Assembly (NCBI GenBank): GCA_910589195.1
Contig: CAJUTC010000035.1
Location: 1-40,997, forward strand
Direction of reading: 5' to 3'
Source of the DNA: an uncultured Lachnospiraceae bacterium
GTDB taxonomy: Bacteria > Bacillota > Clostridia > Lachnospirales > Lachnospiraceae
Length of the DNA stretch: 40,997 nt
Below are positions 1-8,307 of this stretch, piece after piece (positions within the stretch are counted from its first letter, which is position 1; every line of letters begins with the position of its first letter). The position numbers and the translations under genes were made by a program. The notes under the pieces are model-generated. The model made no database searches, had not been told where the DNA came from, and saw nothing but the letters and a program-made list of their open reading frames with translations.

Positions 1-130
1 ATAACAGATTTGCCCCATTCATTAACGTTAAAGTTTTTCCCTTTGCAAATGCATATGCATCATTTCCATAATTGAATGTTGTAACAAGAATTAAACACCC
101 GATACATGCAGAATTTACAAAATCTTATAG

Positions 131-319
131 CAGACTATATGCCGCGTCCGCAGAGGCAAGCTTCCTGCTGATGCGCCCCTCATGGAGCATCTAAAAGCAC
201 TCCTTGACGAATATACTGAAAAATATGAAAACACACATCAAAATAACCAGGAAGCTGTATGGAAAGAATATATTGAAAGAAATAGGGAATGGTTCAAATT
301 CGGTTCTTCAAGGAATTAG
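131..319 (+). pseudogene. Eroded coding remnant, unrecognised
   Basis: An open frame runs from just after a TAG at 128 to a TAG at 317. Its last 45 codons (ATG at 182) read as a charged, helical, protein-like tail (PADAPLMEHLKALLDEYTEK..., ending REWFKFGSSRN). No Shine-Dalgarno stands before the ATG, and the upstream codons look out of frame with the coding-like tail. I read it as the 3' end of a decayed gene rather than a working small ORF. The family is not recognised. A real small protein cannot be excluded. Confidence 0.3.
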
Positions 320-577
320 TACACAAAGTAAATGATCAGTTATCATATATGATTCAATATTTATCAGCTAGAGTCTGATAATCATTGTGCTACAGCTCGT
401 TTCTTCATAAATTAGCGAATTCTTGTTATTATTCTGTTATCACGACTTACCAATTCCGCCAAATATCGATAAAAGAACCTTCCGAAAAGCTTCAGAAAGT
501 CCCATAAATTCAATGGATTTTCAATTATTCAAGATCGTAGCCACACGACCAGATCCAACCGTTCTCCACCCTCACGG
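320..577. other. Intergenic stretch without recognisable gene
   Basis: Short open frames exist here (for example 423-605) but none has a ribosome binding site or a protein-like composition. No repeat, RNA gene or terminator was seen. It separates the left-edge remnant from the promoter region of the M18 aminopeptidase. Confidence 0.4.
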
Positions 578-606
578 TTTTCAATCACGCAAATTTATGT
601 TATGAT
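578..606 (+). promoter_or_regulatory. Candidate promoter of the M18 aminopeptidase
   Basis: A TTTTCA -35-like hexamer (578-583) lies 17 bases before TATGAT (601-606). The start codon of the aminopeptidase is 75 bases downstream. The -10 is good and the -35 is weak. Confidence 0.45.
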
Positions 607-626
607 AATGTCAGACATGGGGTTGT

Positions 627-647
627 CTAATGTAGACCCTACATTAG
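627..647. promoter_or_regulatory. Perfect 9-bp inverted repeat in the M18 leader
   Basis: CTAATGTAG at 627-635 is followed after ACC by its exact reverse complement CTACATTAG at 639-647. It begins about 20 bases after the -10 element and ends 20 bases before the ribosome binding site. It could be a repressor operator or a 5'-UTR stem-loop. The three-base spacer fits an operator at least as well as an RNA hairpin. Confidence 0.45.
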
Positions 648-680
648 CTTCCGCCAAAATTTACATCATGGAGGACAATT

Positions 681-2018
681 ATGCCAATCACCAATCATCA
701 ACTTACATTAAACCGGCTTTGCCGTACATTAGAAGCGTCCGTTTCCCCTTACCACTGTATCCAGGAAGCACAGCGCCAGCTTAAGGACGCCGGATATCTC
801 CCTCTTTCCCTTGGGGCTGCCTGGAAGCTGGAGGCCAATGGACATTACTTAGTAAATGCCTTTGATTCAACCCTTTTCGCATTTTCCCTGGGGGAAGATA
901 TGGTTCCCGGCCAGTTGGTTACTGGTAGGGTCCCAATCCGGCTGGCTGCTGCACATACAGACTGGCCCTGTCTGAAAGTAAAGCCTTCGCCTGAAGTAAT
1001 GACAGGCTCCTATGGAAAGCTGAATATAGAAGTCTATGGAAGCCCGATTTTAAGCACTTGGATGGATCGCCCTCTTTCGGTCGCCGGAAAAGTCTGTGTT
1101 GCCAGTCAGGATCCTTTTTCGCCGGAAGTTTTACTATTTCACCACAAGCAGCCTGTTTTTACTATCCCCAATCTGGCAATTCACATGAACCGGGATGTTA
1201 ATGACAAAGCCTCCCTAAATCCTCAAATTGATATGCTTCCTTTAGCAGGCATTTGGCAAGGCAAGGCTTCTGATTCCTCCTCTGCTAAAAACCGTTTTTT
1301 CCTGGAATTTCTTGCCAGCCAAATAAACCGCGATCCACAAGATATTCTGGATTATGAAATTTATTTTTATAACCCGGAACCGCCTCTTGCGCTGGGGTTA
1401 AACGGTGAATTCCTGTCTTCTCCCCGCCTGGATAATGTTACCTCTGTCCAGGCCTGTATCACCGGGCTGCTGGAAGGAACATGCCAAAAAGGAATCCATG
1501 GAATTGCTCTTTATGACAATGAAGAAATCGGAAGTACTACTAAGCAGGGAGCCCGATCTATGCTGCTGGAACGAATATTAGAAAAAATATTCCTTTCCCT
1601 GGGCCTTAACCGTGAAATCCTGTTAGACAGCCTGGTAACAGGTCTTTTGCTGTCGCTGGACGTTGCGCATGCCATGCATCCCAACCATCCGGAAAAATGC
1701 GATATTAAAAACCAAGTTATTATGGGCGACGGATTGTGTCTGAAACTTTCCTCCAGCCAATCCTATGCCACAGACGCAGCATATGCCAGTGTAATAGAAG
1801 GTCTGTGCAAAGCAAAAAATATCCCTTACCGTAAGTTTTCCAACCGCTCCGATATCCGGGGAGGCTCTACCTTAGGAACTATCGCCTCTGCCATGCTGAA
1901 TATGCCTGCCGTAGATGCCGGTGTTCCCATTCTTGCCATGCATTCTTCCCGGGAATTAAGCCATATCCAGGATCAAATAGCACTGGAAAATTTAACCGCC
2001 GCATTCTTTGGAGCATAG
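681..2018 (+). CDS. apeB: M18 family aminopeptidase (aspartyl aminopeptidase type)
   Basis: A 445-residue cytoplasmic metallo-aminopeptidase expected to remove N-terminal acidic residues from peptides. Family M18 carries a co-catalytic two-zinc site, and the expected ligands are visible: AAHTD (His92), the bridging Asp251 in SPRLDN, the catalytic YDNEEIGS (Glu281/Glu282), Asp327 in the LDVAHAMHPNHPE stretch, and His421 in AMHSSRE. Family landmarks GGSTLGTIAS (394-403) and RSDIRGGS are present. Length is typical for M18. The ATG is preceded by GGAGG at 6-8 bases. There is no signal peptide. The gene stands alone, with its own promoter, a leader inverted repeat and a downstream bidirectional hairpin. 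Family assignment is secure; substrate preference is inferred. Confidence 0.93.
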   Translation: MPITNHQLTLNRLCRTLEASVSPYHCIQEAQRQLKDAGYLPLSLGAAWKLEANGHYLVNAFDSTLFAFSLGEDMVPGQLVTGRVPIRLAAAHTDWPCLKVKPSPEVMTGSYGKLNIEVYGSPILSTWMDRPLSVAGKVCVASQDPFSPEVLLFHHKQPVFTIPNLAIHMNRDVNDKASLNPQIDMLPLAGIWQGKASDSSSAKNRFFLEFLASQINRDPQDILDYEIYFYNPEPPLALGLNGEFLSSPRLDNVTSVQACITGLLEGTCQKGIHGIALYDNEEIGSTTKQGARSMLLERILEKIFLSLGLNREILLDSLVTGLLLSLDVAHAMHPNHPEKCDIKNQVIMGDGLCLKLSSSQSYATDAAYASVIEGLCKAKNIPYRKFSNRSDIRGGSTLGTIASAMLNMPAVDAGVPILAMHSSRELSHIQDQIALENLTAAFFGA

Positions 2019-2056
2019 GGGTTTCGCTGGTTTTTCAATTAGGAAATCCGGAGGGC

Positions 2057-2103
2057 TTTTTGCCATATTGGATGTCCAAAGGCCTCCCTTATATGGCAAA
2101 AAA
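2057..2103 (+). terminator. Hairpin terminator after the M18 gene
   Basis: TTTTTGCCATAT (2057-2068) pairs with ATATGGCAAAAA (2091-2102): a 12-bp stem rich in A/T at its base, with a 22-base loop. It lies 38 bases after the aminopeptidase stop. The U-tract on the plus side is poor, so it may mainly act for the convergent minus-strand gene. Confidence 0.5.
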
Positions 2104-2127
2104 CTTCCCGGCCTTATCCCGGGAAGT
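2098..2127 (-). terminator. Intrinsic terminator overlapping the PpiC stop codon
   Basis: On the minus strand CTTCCCGG (2126-2119) pairs with CCGGGAAG (2111-2104) and is followed at once by TTTTTT (2103-2098). The TAA stop of the PpiC lipoprotein gene (2116-2114) lies in the loop, so the terminator starts inside the coding sequence. Confidence 0.85.
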
Positions 2128-3106
2128 ATTCCTGATATAGTTCAAAAAAGTTTGTAGTAGCGGTATCTTCTGTGGTTTCGCATTGGATATCCTGCCACAT
2201 ATCATCTGATATCGTGATAGGATAATCCTCCAGAAACTGATCGTATATCTTGCGGAAGGCCTTGTCCTTTCTTAACAGGGAAAGCTCTTCCTTTCTCTTT
2301 CCAGTTGCCTCCGAATCATAATCATTCAGGCATTTTATAATATAAAAGCGTCCTCCCGCTTCAACAACCGGGCTGATTTCCCCGGTTTCCAGAGAAAACG
2401 CCGCTTCCTCCAGGGCAGGTTCCCCTTCTCCTCTGCCAAGTTTTTTCCGTGTTTCTTCTTCACAGCTATGAGTCCTTGCAAGTGCTGCGAAATCCACTCC
2501 CTCCTGGGAGGCTTTCACGGCCAGTTCCCGGGCCTCCTCCGGATCATTTAACACAATCTGGCAAATTTCGATTACTTTAGCTTCGTTATCGCTGATCTCC
2601 AAATCTGCATCTTTCGTCAGTTCTGTAACCGTCTTACTTGCCAGGCAATAGCTTTGGTATAAATTCTGTACATCTTCTTCATCAGCCCCAGTGTATGCCT
2701 TATCACCTGCGGAAAGCTGACTGTAATAATCCTGAGATAATCGTCTTAGCTGCTCTTTTTCACTGTTATCTAATGAAATCCCATAATGTTCAGCCATTGC
2801 CCCAATTACCAAAAGATCATTAGAAAACAGCTTAATCTGATCCAGCAGATACTCCTGGAAAGTAGTCCCATTTCCGGATACCTGGGCACTCCAAATCTGG
2901 TCCGTATAAATCTGTTCATATCGGTTCCGCTCCGTTGCCACGATCAGCATCAGCTCCGACCGTTCCAATGCCAACGGTTCATTTGTTTCCATTACTGCAG
3001 CAGTTCCTTTTCCGCATCCGGTAAGAACTGCCATCATCACAGCAAAAAAGGCTGATACCCTAATTAGAGAAACACTTTTCCTCCTGCTCTCCCAATCCAT
3101 TGCCAT
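2114..3106 (-). CDS. PpiC-type peptidyl-prolyl isomerase lipoprotein (PrsA/SurA-like foldase)
   Basis: A 330-residue protein exported as a lipoprotein: basic N-terminus, hydrophobic stretch, and lipobox VLTGC with the lipidated Cys at residue 31. A helical chaperone-like region follows, then a parvulin (PpiC) domain at about 173-260 with the usual GEISPVVEAGGRFYIIKCL ending. Such proteins help secreted proteins fold outside the membrane. I start at the ATG at 3106, which has AGGAG eight bases upstream. A GTG seven codons earlier has only a weak site. Transcription ends at the hairpin overlapping its stop. The parvulin domain looks degenerate in its first strand, so catalytic activity is not certain. 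Confidence 0.85.
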   Translation of the reverse strand: MAMDWESRRKSVSLIRVSAFFAVMMAVLTGCGKGTAAVMETNEPLALERSELMLIVATERNRYEQIYTDQIWSAQVSGNGTTFQEYLLDQIKLFSNDLLVIGAMAEHYGISLDNSEKEQLRRLSQDYYSQLSAGDKAYTGADEEDVQNLYQSYCLASKTVTELTKDADLEISDNEAKVIEICQIVLNDPEEARELAVKASQEGVDFAALARTHSCEEETRKKLGRGEGEPALEEAAFSLETGEISPVVEAGGRFYIIKCLNDYDSEATGKRKEELSLLRKDKAFRKIYDQFLEDYPITISDDMWQDIQCETTEDTATTNFFELYQEYFPG

Positions 3107-3226
3107 ATTGACAACTCCTAACTTCACCTTACATCCAATTCAAAAACAATAGGCAGCATGAAGGCGCAACCCCTATTTTCCGGCAGCCAAAGACCAACAC
3201 ACCAGGCTTTAACAGTAAACCCCCCA

Positions 3227-3275
3227 TGCGCCCGCAAGCAGTCGCACCACCATAAATAAAAGTCTGGCGGGCGCA
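3227..3275. repeat. Inverted repeat, 9-bp arms
   Basis: TGCGCCCGC (3227-3235) and GCGGGCGCA (3267-3275) are exact reverse complements, 31 bases apart, in the gap between the HAD gene end and the PpiC gene. No U-tract follows on either strand. Function unknown. A smaller dyad, CCGCC/GGCGG near 3297-3310, sits just after the HAD stop and may be a weak terminator. Confidence 0.35.
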
Positions 3276-3318
3276 CTTGGCCTCCCTGAATTCATACCGC
3301 CTAATTGGCGGCGGACTT

Positions 3319-4101
3319 TCAAAGTAATTTTAAAACCTTTAACACACCGTAATTAATATTGGTATCCGCCTGAAACCTGGCTGCTTTCTTTACCTCAGGC
3401 CTGGCATTTCCTATGGCGTAGCTATAATAAGATCGCTCTAACATTTCCATATCATTCAACTGATCACCAAAGGCCATAGTTTCCTCTGGCAAAATCCCCA
3501 GACTTTCCTGAATCTGCTGGATTGCCGCCCCTTTGCTGACACCTTTTGCCATACAGTCTACCCACATATCGCCGGAAATGGTAATTTTCAGCTTATCCTG
3601 ATAAGCCTTTCGAATTGTTACTGTATTCTCCTCTACCCGATGCTTTCTATAAATCGAGATTTTAATAAACTGATCTTCCACTTTCATCAGATCCGGCACC
3701 TGTTTCACCTGGAACCGATAGCTGTCCACCAGCCAATCCACAAACTCCTGATTTTTGGTTTCCAGATATACCACATCCGGCCCGCTTAACATCAGATCCA
3801 GTCCTTCGTAAGACCGAACCTCCTTGATCATTTCCAAAATCGTTGAACGGTCGATGGTCGTTAAAAACAAATTTCTTCCATAACAGCCTACATAAGCTCC
3901 GTTATCCGAAATATAAAAAATCTTTTCCTTGATGGGATCAAACACTTGCTCAATGCTGTGCCACTGGCGTCCTGTTGCCACCGCAAACTGGATCCCCTTT
4001 GCCCGCAGGCGCAAAATCTCATCATAAAATTCTGGATTCAGGGTATTATCCCCATCCTGCACCAGAGTACCGTCGATATCAGACGCAATTAACTTAATCA
4101 T
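3319..4101 (-). CDS. Cof-type HAD-IIB family hydrolase
   Basis: A 260-residue HAD-superfamily phosphatase of the Cof/YidA type. Motif I is SDIDGTL with nucleophile Asp8 and Asp10. Motif IV is FGDQLNDMEML (Asp213, Asp217). The conserved Lys lies in KGVSKGAAIQ before it. The C2-type cap sits between. These enzymes dephosphorylate sugar phosphates or cofactor phosphates in the cytoplasm; the substrate cannot be told here. The ATG at 4101 has GGAGG seven bases upstream and overlaps the end of the maf gene by 8 bases, so the two are probably translationally coupled. A TTG five codons earlier is in frame but has no site of its own. Confidence 0.9.
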   Translation of the reverse strand: MIKLIASDIDGTLVQDGDNTLNPEFYDEILRLRAKGIQFAVATGRQWHSIEQVFDPIKEKIFYISDNGAYVGCYGRNLFLTTIDRSTILEMIKEVRSYEGLDLMLSGPDVVYLETKNQEFVDWLVDSYRFQVKQVPDLMKVEDQFIKISIYRKHRVEENTVTIRKAYQDKLKITISGDMWVDCMAKGVSKGAAIQQIQESLGILPEETMAFGDQLNDMEMLERSYYSYAIGNARPEVKKAARFQADTNINYGVLKVLKLL

Positions 4102-4684
4102 GTTCTTCCTCCACAACCCCTAATGCTTTCAGCTCCTGATATAACCTGCCAGTAGGCAGACCTACTACATTATTATAATCGCCATGGATTTCCCGGATAT
4201 ATGCGGCAAATTTTCCCTGAATGCCGTAAGCGCCGGCCTTGTCCATAGGTTCCCCGCTTTCCACATAGCGGTAAATCTCCTGCTCACTCATGGGGTAAAC
4301 GGAAACGTCTGTCTGCTCCGCAAACGTAACCTGCTTGTTCGCTCCTCCATTCAGGACAATGGTAACGCCTGTATAAACCTGGTGCACCTTGCCCTGGAGC
4401 CGTTCAATCATTTCTGCCGCCTCCCAGTGGTTCCCAGGTTTGCCTAAAATCATTCCATCTATGGAAACGACCGTATCCGCGCCGATTACCACGGCACCTT
4501 CTTTGTATTTTCCTGCAATATCCTCTGCTTTCTGCTTGGAAAGCGCCATAACAATGGATTTTGGATCCTGTCCTTCTATCACTTCTTCTGCCATACTGGG
4601 CATAATCTCCGGCTTTAAGCCGATTTGACGCATCAACTGGCTTCTCCTGGGGGAAGCTGATGCCAGAATTAAACGCTGTTTCAT
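4094..4684 (-). CDS. maf: Maf-like nucleotide pyrophosphatase
   Basis: A 196-residue Maf/YhdE protein. It hydrolyses non-canonical or modified nucleoside triphosphates (dTTP/UTP or modified m5U/pseudo-UTP types) to monophosphates, and is also linked to septum formation. The signature N-terminus LILASASPRRSQLM (from residue 5), the IGADTVV motif with catalytic Asp, and DKAGAYGIQG near the end are all present. The open frame extends 35 codons upstream, but that part is not Maf-like. The ATG at 4684 gives the family's usual length, with GGAG about 11 bases upstream; a TTG two codons earlier is better spaced and may be used. The end overlaps the HAD gene. Confidence 0.92.
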   Translation of the reverse strand: MKQRLILASASPRRSQLMRQIGLKPEIMPSMAEEVIEGQDPKSIVMALSKQKAEDIAGKYKEGAVVIGADTVVSIDGMILGKPGNHWEAAEMIERLQGKVHQVYTGVTIVLNGGANKQVTFAEQTDVSVYPMSEQEIYRYVESGEPMDKAGAYGIQGKFAAYIREIHGDYNNVVGLPTGRLYQELKALGVVEEEHD

Positions 4685-4810
4685 GATCAAGTCTGCTCCT
4701 ACCGAATTTTCCTTATAACTCCCGCTGTTTATCCGATTAAGATAAGAAAGGGCAATACATTTGCCACCTTGGGAAATTGCTCTAATCACTCTATTTAGGG
4801 CAAGTTAAGC

Positions 4811-5365
4811 CTAATTTACCTTCAGGCGCCCAATCATGGGGCCGTCGTCATTATCGTCTTTGTATATCTGTGTATAAGTACTGTATGCAAAATCACACAG
4901 ATACATTCCAAGCAGCAAAAGAGCCGTCCATTTTTCATAATTGCCTGGTATACGGCTTACTGTGCGATGGACGAATCCGTTCAGGAAGCGGAAAAAGAAA
5001 ATCCCCAAAAATCCCCATGCAACACTGCTCTGCAAGCAAATAATGCCTTTATAATTCAAAAGCTTATGGCTGTAATCCCACCAGAAGGATCCAAAAAAAC
5101 GAATCATCAAATGAGCGGTTACTAACTCCATCACTGTTGCCATAAAGGAAGTTGCAAAATAGAGCTTAATGGGATGGGATGCGATGGGTTCTAATAACAA
5201 GCATGCCCCCAGCGCCCCGAAGCCATAGATAATGCAAAAAGGTCCATGGACAAACCCCCGGTTTATCACTGGTGTTTTATATTCATAGGTAAGCACAATA
5301 CATTCCAGCAAGTATCCAATAAAGCTGAACATAAAAAACCAGTTAATCATATGATACAGATTCAT
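4811..5365 (-). CDS. CmpB-like putative ABC-transporter permease family membrane protein
   Basis: A 184-residue membrane protein with four or five hydrophobic segments. The N-terminus (INWFFMFSFIGYLLECI, then INRGFVHGPFCIIYGFGA) is characteristic of the family annotated as putative ABC transporter type IV (CmpB, PF06541). Biochemical function is not established for that family, and no ATPase gene is adjacent. GAGG lies seven bases before the ATG, and a TTGCCT-17-TATACT promoter lies about 80 bases upstream. It precedes maf by 126 bases without a clear terminator, so it may head a CmpB-maf-HAD transcript. Confidence 0.8.
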   Translation of the reverse strand: MNLYHMINWFFMFSFIGYLLECIVLTYEYKTPVINRGFVHGPFCIIYGFGALGACLLLEPIASHPIKLYFATSFMATVMELVTAHLMIRFFGSFWWDYSHKLLNYKGIICLQSSVAWGFLGIFFFRFLNGFVHRTVSRIPGNYEKWTALLLLGMYLCDFAYSTYTQIYKDDNDDGPMIGRLKVN

Positions 5366-5441
5366 AGTTTACCTCACTTCCTGAAACCATCCGGTCAGCT
5401 TTCTTCATTCCCCGGCTTTTTAACATTTCTTTAACTTGTAC

Positions 5442-5470
5442 AGTATAATATGGGAATCTAAAAAAGGCAA
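5442..5470 (-). promoter_or_regulatory. Promoter of the CmpB-like gene
   Basis: On the minus strand TTGCCT (5470-5465) and TATACT (5447-5442) are separated by exactly 17 bases, a good vegetative-sigma match, 77 bases upstream of the start codon. Confidence 0.65.
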
Positions 5471-5567
5471 GACAGAATTTCTTACATTTTTTGTCTATTT
5501 TCATTATTTCCGTTTTATCACTACTGCTCTTTTGGCGCTGGTCTTCTGTTCCAAACATGTTCCGTAT

Positions 5568-6662
5568 TCAGCGCCCCACTTCCATCATCTTATCCATATC
5601 CTCCAATAAGCGGACAAAATCCCGTTCCACCACTTCATATACCAGCACATCTGGCAATTTTTCCTCTATATATTCTGGTTGAAACGCCTGCCAGTGGTAA
5701 TAATCCACTTCTTTAAAATACCGTGACAGCTTATCTACCATAACTGAAGCAAAGGAATCCCGGTAAAAAGCAATATTCCTTTCGTCAGGAGCCTCCGGAG
5801 CCCGGGCGCGCACTAGCATCTCATTTCCAAAGGGGCGTTCCAGTTCTACTTCAACCTCATCATAGTAGCCATGGACGATGCAGAAATAATCCTCCAAAAA
5901 TGCTTCCGGCATATGGAACAGCAAAGCCAGATCACCGGGCCCCCGGTAATCATACGGGATCACCACATCATCTACTGATACCGGAGTTCCTCCCAGCGCT
6001 TCAATCAGCATCTGCCCTGCCACAAAGCCCCCCGCTTCATTCCAGTGGGTATCCGTTTTAAAATACCACAGCCTGTCCCGGTTTTCCAAAAAATACTGCT
6101 TTGGAGCAATGATCGGAACATCTGTCAGCTCTCTTAAGCTTCCCGCAAGCTGATCATACCGGGTCACGTCTGAAAGCCTGGTGTACCAGGTTGGCATATA
6201 TTCACCATAAATTTCTTCTTTATTCGGTGCCAGGATAATAGCAAACTCAATTCCCAGATTTTCAAAATATTCATCCGTTTCCAGCACTTTTGACACGATT
6301 TCCACCAATTCCGTTTCCGAATACAAATTCTGGCCACGATAGTCCTGGACGCTGATGCCGTTGTCGAAAAAATACCAGCCGTCCTTTCCCCGAATTACGG
6401 ATGTATTATCTACCGAACAAAAAAGACTTAGGTTGATACCCGCGTTTAAGCTAAGGAACTGGCTGCGGAACGCCGCATGATCATTGATATATTCTTCAAT
6501 TGCCTCTGGATACTCCTGAAAATTTTCCCTACTGATTTCCGGAAACTCTGCCAGGACACGGTTTTCTGTATTCTCTTCCTCCATAAACGGGGAAACCAAA
6601 GGCCAGATTACATTTGGAACCACTAAAAGCGCCCAAAAGCATCCAAACATCCACCCTTTCAT
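5568..6662 (-). CDS. AlgX/AlgJ-like SGNH (DHHW-family) protein, partner of the MBOAT acyltransferase
   Basis: A 364-residue protein with one N-terminal membrane anchor (about residues 4-24) and an extracytoplasmic domain of the AlgX/AlgJ SGNH-hydrolase-like type. The Asp-His pair lies in KTDTHWN (Asp204, His206) and a candidate catalytic Ser in FYRDSFAS (Ser303). Such proteins take acyl groups passed outward by an MBOAT partner and load them on a cell-surface polymer. The MBOAT gene ends about 125 bases upstream on the same strand. Three in-frame ATGs (6683, 6674, 6662) are possible. I prefer 6662, which has AGGA five bases upstream and starts right before the membrane segment. The polymer acceptor is unknown. 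Confidence 0.82.
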   Translation of the reverse strand: MKGWMFGCFWALLVVPNVIWPLVSPFMEEENTENRVLAEFPEISRENFQEYPEAIEEYINDHAAFRSQFLSLNAGINLSLFCSVDNTSVIRGKDGWYFFDNGISVQDYRGQNLYSETELVEIVSKVLETDEYFENLGIEFAIILAPNKEEIYGEYMPTWYTRLSDVTRYDQLAGSLRELTDVPIIAPKQYFLENRDRLWYFKTDTHWNEAGGFVAGQMLIEALGGTPVSVDDVVIPYDYRGPGDLALLFHMPEAFLEDYFCIVHGYYDEVEVELERPFGNEMLVRARAPEAPDERNIAFYRDSFASVMVDKLSRYFKEVDYYHWQAFQPEYIEEKLPDVLVYEVVERDFVRLLEDMDKMMEVGR

Positions 6663-6786
6663 GTTTATCCTCATCCTTGTCATCCTTTCCCGGCCTCTAT
6701 GCCCATAAACCGGCTGATTTCACTAAAGCAAACATCTAAGCGCCCCATAACATCCCGGATATCAAATCCGAATCTTCAAGCGCACA

Positions 6787-8196
6787 TTAAAACCTGAAAT
6801 AAATAAATGGATTGTAAGTATTGCTGACTAAAAGCATGGTAGCATAGAATACAATTCCGGCCATAATTCCCACATCCCACACATCTATTTCCTCTTGGCG
6901 GTACAGCCGCTTCTTTAAGGAAGGAAACATATGTTGTAAGGGGCCACATAGCAAAATCCCTACAGCCATCAAAAAAAACAGCCGGCCATCCGCGTACATA
7001 AGAATTGGGTAGATTCCCTTTTTCCAGGTCAGCATATTCACCAGCCACTGTTTGGCAAACCGCATATGTTCTGCCCGGAACAGCATCCAGCCAAACACTA
7101 CAACCACCATGGTATAGATATGATTGACCCATTTCCATGGATGATTCCGGAGCCATTTTCCTAAAAACAGCCGCTCGGCAATCAGGAAAATGCCATAGTA
7201 GATGCCCCACAGCACAAAGGATACGCTGGCGCCATGCCACAGACCTGTGGCCATAAAAACGAGAAACAAGTTGATGCAGGTACGCCATTTTCCCTTCCGG
7301 TTCCCTCCCAAAGGGATATATAAATATTCTTTAAACCAGGTAGAAAGAGAGATATGCCATCGGCGCCAAAATTCGGATACGGAATCGGAAAGATACGGAT
7401 AATTAAAATTTTCCATAAAATCAAACCCAAACATTTTGCCAAGGCCAATTGCCATATCAGAATAACCTGAAAAGTCAAAATAAATCTGCAGCGTATACAC
7501 AAGAATCCCAAACCAGGTAATAGCTGTCCCCAGTTCCTCGCCGGGCAGCTCCAGGATCCGATCCGCCGCCTGGGCAAACGTATTGGCTAAAATCACCTTT
7601 TTCCCCAGACCGTAGGAAAAACGCTTGATCCCGTAAGCCTGCATGGTAAGATTGGTGGAGCGGCTGGCAATCTGTGCTTCAATGTCATGATATTTTACAA
7701 TAGGCCCCGCAATCAACTGTGGAAAGAAGGATATATACAAAGCCAGATATAGCGGTTTTTTTTGTACAGATATATCACCCCGGTATACATCGATCACATA
7801 AGACAGGGCCTGGAATGTATAAAAAGAAATCCCAATTGGAAGGCTTATTTCCTTAAGACCTATTTGTTCCTTTCCCAAAAGGAAATTCACCAGCTCTGCC
7901 CCAAAGTTAAAGTATTTAAAATAGCCTAAAAGGCCTAAGTTCACCCCAAGGCAGAGAATCAGGAGAATCCCTCTCGCTTTCCTTCCCCGGAGCGCGTCTA
8001 AGCCTATACCGAATAAATAATTCAGTACAATCGACAGCAGCATCAAAAGAATATATTTGGGCTCCCCCCATGCATAAAAAAATAAGCTGGCCGTCAATAA
8101 AACCAGGTTTTTGGCCTGCTTCCACGGAACAAGGTAATACAGCAAAAATACTGCCGGAAGAAAATACCAGATAAATACCAATGAGCTGAACAGCAT
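6787..8196 (-). CDS. MBOAT family O-acyltransferase (AlgI/DltB-like)
   Basis: A 469-residue multi-pass membrane acyltransferase. It begins MLFSSLVFIWYFLP as AlgI/PatA-type proteins do. Family blocks YFDFSGYSDMAIG (about 239-251) and EFWRRWHISLSTWF are present, and the invariant histidine is His321 in GLWHG. It should move an acyl (often acetyl) group across the membrane for O-acylation of an exopolysaccharide, teichoic acid or peptidoglycan, with the SGNH protein encoded next. No dlt genes are nearby, so AlgI-like O-acetylation is favoured over D-alanylation. The ATG at 8196 fits family starts; a GTG two codons earlier is better spaced from AAAGGA. A strong promoter lies upstream. Confidence 0.92.
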   Translation of the reverse strand: MLFSSLVFIWYFLPAVFLLYYLVPWKQAKNLVLLTASLFFYAWGEPKYILLMLLSIVLNYLFGIGLDALRGRKARGILLILCLGVNLGLLGYFKYFNFGAELVNFLLGKEQIGLKEISLPIGISFYTFQALSYVIDVYRGDISVQKKPLYLALYISFFPQLIAGPIVKYHDIEAQIASRSTNLTMQAYGIKRFSYGLGKKVILANTFAQAADRILELPGEELGTAITWFGILVYTLQIYFDFSGYSDMAIGLGKMFGFDFMENFNYPYLSDSVSEFWRRWHISLSTWFKEYLYIPLGGNRKGKWRTCINLFLVFMATGLWHGASVSFVLWGIYYGIFLIAERLFLGKWLRNHPWKWVNHIYTMVVVVFGWMLFRAEHMRFAKQWLVNMLTWKKGIYPILMYADGRLFFLMAVGILLCGPLQHMFPSLKKRLYRQEEIDVWDVGIMAGIVFYATMLLVSNTYNPFIYFRF

Positions 8197-8240
8197 CGTC
8201 ACAAATTCCTTTCTGCTTCTTGCTTCTTAGAAACGCCTGT

Positions 8241-8253
8241 AAACACAGTGTTT
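8241..8253. promoter_or_regulatory. Palindrome in the MBOAT leader, possible operator
   Basis: AAACACAGTGTTT is a perfect dyad around a single central base. It lies just downstream of the expected transcription start of the MBOAT promoter, where a bound repressor would block initiation or early elongation. Confidence 0.35.
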
Positions 8254-8268
8254 GCGCTGCTGCTTTTA

Positions 8269-8297
8269 AATATATCATTGTTTTATGAAATAGTCAA
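8269..8297 (-). promoter_or_regulatory. Promoter of the MBOAT/SGNH genes
   Basis: On the minus strand TTGACT (8297-8292) and TATATT (8274-8269) are 17 bases apart. The -35 begins only ten bases after the stop codon of the araC-type gene, so the acylation genes have their own start even if some araC transcripts read through. Confidence 0.75.
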
Positions 8298-8307
8298 TTC
8301 GTCAGGT

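Noticed and set aside
423..605. 60-codon open frame in the left intergenic stretch
   Set aside because: No ribosome site, unlikely protein composition, and it runs through the promoter region of the aminopeptidase.
5343..5558. 71-codon minus-strand frame upstream of the CmpB-like gene
   Set aside because: It overlaps the CmpB start and contains that gene's promoter; no ribosome site of its own.
6787..8196. DltB of a D-alanylation operon
   Set aside because: No dltA, dltC or dltD nearby; the following gene is AlgX/AlgJ-like and the N-terminus is AlgI-like.
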